Shown: positions 61,097-64,000 of the stretch, piece after piece
Layout of the letters: each line of letters begins with the position of its first letter
Position numbering within the stretch: position 1 is the stretch's first letter
Origin: Bog-159 sp963738345
GTDB lineage: Bacteria > Acidobacteriota > Terriglobia > Bryobacterales > Bryobacteraceae
Assembly (NCBI GenBank): GCA_963738345.1
Contig: CAVTWI010000002.1
Span: forward strand, 5,270,001 to 5,334,000
DNA: 64,000 nt
Direction of reading: 5' to 3'
Notes under the pieces: model-generated
Told to the model about the DNA's origin: nothing
Seen by the model: only the letters and a program-made list of their open reading frames with translations
The model's database searches: none
Translations under genes and position numbers: made by a program

Positions 61097-64000
61097 TCAG
61101 AATGTGAACTTGGAAACCAGACCCTGCAACTGAGCGGCCATGGCACTCAAAGACTGAGCCGCTTTTTGCATGTCGGACGCGCCGCGAGTTGTGTTCTGCG
61201 CGGCGATGGCGACCCCGCCAATATTTTTGGCTATTTCGCCCGTACCTTTGGCGGCTTCGCCTACGTTGCGGCCGATCTCGTTGGTGGTTACGGTCTGTTC
61301 TTCAACAGCCGAGGCGATATTATTTGAAATATCGTTGATCTGGTTAATGATCCCACTGATCTCGCCGATCGCTTGCACGGCACCCTTGGTGTCGCTTTGA
61401 ATCGCGTCGATTTTTTGGCCAATTTCCTCGGTGGCCTTAGCGGTCTCCTTGGCCAACTCCTTCACTTCATTAGCCACAACCGCGAAACCCTTACCGGCTT
61501 CACCGGCCCGAGCCGCTTCGATAGTGGCATTGAGCGCCAGCAGGTTGGTCTGCTGGGCAATCGACGTAATGACCTTGATTACCTTGCCGATCTCCACGCT
61601 CGATTCGCCCAGCTTGGCAATCGTATGGTTAGTGGATTCGGCCACCCCCACGGCCGTTTTCGCCACCTTGGCGGATTCGTTCGCGCTCTTCGAAATCTCC
61701 CGGATGGAGGTTTGCATCTGCTCGCTGCCGGTCGCCACCACCGTGACGTTCTTCGAAACCTCTTCGCTAGCCGCCGAAACCACGTTGGCCTGCGTCGCGG
61801 TCTCCTCGGCATTCGAAGCCATCTGGCTGCTGACAGCCGTTAACTCCTCGGCGGAGGAGGCCAGCGCCGAAGCTTGGCTGGCGGCTACCTTCAACGGCTC
61901 GACCACAATATCCAGCGTGTGATTGAACCCTTCCACGATTTTCCGGAATTCGCCGCGATGCCGTGACGCTTCGGCGCGAACACCGAGCCGGCCATTCCGG
62001 CAGGCCTGGGCCAGTACGTCCACATCATCCACTAACCCGTTGATATTGTTCTTCAATAGGATTAGCCATTCATGAATCTGGTCTTCGTTGGAGGCCTTAT
62101 CTACATTGGCTGTCAAATCTCCGTTGGCGAGTTTGGTGACGTAGGTGATCAATTCTGTCAACCACTGGTGCACGCCATTGACCGCGACTTTCATTTTCTC
62201 GTGGTCGCCTTTGCAGGCGATCTCCACTTTCTCTCGCAGGTTTCCACCACAAATCAAGCGCAGGATGCGGTTACCTTCCGCAATGGGCAACAAAATGGCA
62301 TCCAACATCTCGTTGATGCCCTTGATAATCCCGGCGTAGGCGCCCTGGAACTCTTCCGCCTTACCGCGTTCCGATAACTGCCCTTCGTGAGAGGCTTTGG
62401 TGAGGCGCCCCAACTCGGTCCGCATGTCCTGAAGCACCAATGCCACGGTATTTACGGCCTGCTTCATGTTTTCGTGATCGCCCTTGTAGGTTTGCTCGAT
62501 CAGTTCGTCGATATTGCCCGTGGCGATCTGCGCCAGCACCCGATTGCCCTCACCTATCGGGATCAAAATGGTGTCCAGCATCTCGTTGACGCCCTGGACG
62601 ATCTTGCGGTACTCGCCCTGATGTTTGGAAGCGTCCCCGCGGGTGGAGAGTTGGCCTGCCGCGGACGCCTTGATCAACCCGCCGGTCTCGGTCAACAGCG
62701 CGTTGATGTTGTCGATGCAGTTGTTCAGGTTGTTCTTGATTTCATTGAAGTCGCCCTTGTAAGTTTCGGTGATCTTCGGCGGAATGTCGCCCTTCGAGAT
62801 GCGATCCACGTACTCGGCGGACACGTTCAGCGGCGCGATAACGGAATCCAGGGTTTGGTTGAAGCCCTCGATGACCTTGCGGTAGTCGCCCAGGTGCTTA
62901 GAGGTGTCGGCGCGAGTGGCCAACTTGCCATCCGCCGCCGCTTTGGCCAGAACGCCGGCCTCTGCGACCAACCCGTTGATGTTGGTCTTCAACAGCACCA
63001 ACCATTCGTGAATCTGGTCCTTGTCGGAGGCCTTGACCGTGGATGCGGTCAGGTCGCCGTTCGCGATCTTCGTGATATAAGTGACCAGACCCGTCAGCCA
63101 GTCCAGGACGACGTTGATGTTGTTCTTGATTATGTTGAAGTCGCCGTTATAACTGTCCGTGATCTTGGGGGGATATCGCCCTTCGAGATGCGCTCCATGT
63201 ATTCGGCTGACATGTTCAAAGGCTTGATGACGTTGTCTAGCGCCAAATTGAAGCCCTCGATCACCTTGCGGAAATCTCCCTCGTGCTTAGTGGCGTCGGA
63301 GCGCGTCGCCAGCTTGCCTTCCAGCATGGCTTGCGTCAGACCCACGCCGTCGTTCACCAGCCGGCTGATAGCATCGATACACACATTCAGGTTGTTCTTG
63401 ACTTCGTTGAAGTCGCCTTGGTAGGTGTCGGTGATCTTGGGCGGAATGTCGCCCTTAGAGATGCGGTCCATGTACTCGGCCGACACGTTCAAAGGCTTGA
63501 TGACGTTGTCCAGCGCCATGTTGAAGCCTTCCAGGACCTTTTTGAAGTCGCCCTGGTGCAGGGTCACGTCGGTGCGGACTGCCAGTTTGCCTTCGAGCAT
63601 GGCCTTGGTCAGGGCCACGCCGTCCGATACCAGCCGCCCAATGGCGTCGATGCATACGTTCAGGTTGTTCTTGACCTCGTTGAAGTCGCCTTGGTAGGTG
63701 TCGGTGATCTTGGGAGGAATGTCGCCCTTCGAGATGCGGTCCATGTACTCGGCCGACACGTTCAAAGGCTTGATGACGTTATCCAGCGCCATATTGAAGC
63801 CTTCCAGGACCTTTTTGAAGTCGCCCTGGTGCAGGGTCACGTCGGTGCGGACTGCCAGTTTGCCTTCGAGCATGGCTTTGGTCAGGGCCACGCCGTCCGA
63901 CACCAGCCGCCCAAGGGCGTCGATGCATACGTTCAGGTTGTTCTTGACCTCATTGAAGTCGCCCTGGTAGGCGTCGGTGATCTTCGGCGGGATCTCGCCT
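61097..64000 (-). CDS. Poly-HAMP methyl-accepting chemotaxis protein (partial; one frameshift)
   Basis: The C-terminal 634 residues are in one frame (61097 to about 63001 and further upstream to 63165); past a shift at 63165-63172 another frame continues to the window edge. Upstream of the signalling domain the protein is a chain of ~91-residue units, each a pair of HAMP-like parts: GDFNEVKNNLNVCIDAIGRL and DRISKGDIPPKITDTYQ. The methyl-accepting domain ends the protein (SSAEELTAVSSQMASNAEET; IAQQTNLLALNATIEAARAG; GKGFAVVANEVKELA). At the shift the minus strand has six C where seven would keep GDIPPKIT in frame. No membrane helix is seen within the window. Confidence 0.88.
63152..63970 (-). 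repeat. Three tandem 273-bp repeats inside the MCP gene
   Basis: Units at 63152-63424, 63425-63697 and 63698-63970 have the same period of exactly 273 bases (91 codons). The latter two are almost identical; the first has diverged. The repeat may go on past the window edge, since the sequence to 64000 starts another unit. Confidence 0.9.

Noticed and set aside
63425..63970. Tandem repeats considered as CRISPR or a satellite
   Set aside because: The period is 273 bases with no spacers, and the repeats encode HAMP units in frame.

Overview
The window is GC-rich, densely coded bacterial chromosome. The protein repertoire points to an acidobacterium, most likely of the Bryobacterales/Solibacter group. 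Evidence: a duplicated-permease (ADOP/MacB-like) protein without its own ATPase, carboxypeptidase-regulatory/TonB 'Oar-like' receptors, an FG-GAP/CRTAC1 protein beside a TPR protein, a Solibacter-type C-terminal Ig-like module, HAF-repeat and BNR proteins, and many secreted proteins with simple signal peptides. This is inferred from family content only; there is no rRNA or marker gene to confirm it. I found no tRNA, rRNA, CRISPR, prophage or insertion sequence.

Layout. 0-3.2 kb: end of an OmpR-type regulator with its heavy-metal-type sensor kinase, then a TPR protein that has lost its upstream STAND/NACHT ATPase. 3.3-11.7 kb: two large secreted beta-propeller/phosphoesterase paralogues flanking a TPR-sulfotransferase, with a shared upstream DNA box, then a PepSY-like protein. 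11.9-14.9 kb: an Oar-like receptor broken by many frameshifts. 14.9-21.2 kb: CRTAC1 + TPR pair, a DUF4180 remnant, a GH172 (DUF2961) protein and a NarL-type two-component pair. 21.2-24.8 kb: double-length ThyX, dUTPase, homoserine kinase, nucleotidyltransferase-like protein. 25-27.1 kb: cyclic-nucleotide-binding protein coupled to a flavin halogenase-like protein. 27.1-28.2 kb: repeat-bearing spacer with one small broken ORF. 28.2-31.8 kb: reductive pyrimidine degradation genes (amidohydrolase, PreT, PreA), all frameshifted. 31.8-40.4 kb: DinB, DODA-type dioxygenase, HAF-repeat protein, ECF42-type sigma factor divergent from a DGPF/YCII-BNR-MoaD operon, a REC-PAS-GGDEF-EAL protein and OsmC. 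40.4-46.2 kb: a frameshift-rich zone (DUF1990, a hypothetical protein, O-methyltransferase, thiL, BNR protein) containing an intact cold-shock gene with an elaborate leader. 46.3-57.3 kb: FecR protein, ADOP permease, Ig/heparinase-like protein, and a DUF5666-like/TonB receptor operon. 57.3-64 kb: a VOC protein and a chemosensory operon (poly-HAMP MCP, CheY, CheB, CheR, CheX) running off the right edge.

The frameshifts deserve caution. They cluster in a few stretches, several fall at short homopolymers, and they leave catalytic motifs intact. Uncorrected long-read indels are therefore at least as likely as true gene decay. By contrast, the STAND ATPase and DUF4180 remnants lack whole segments and look like genuine decay.
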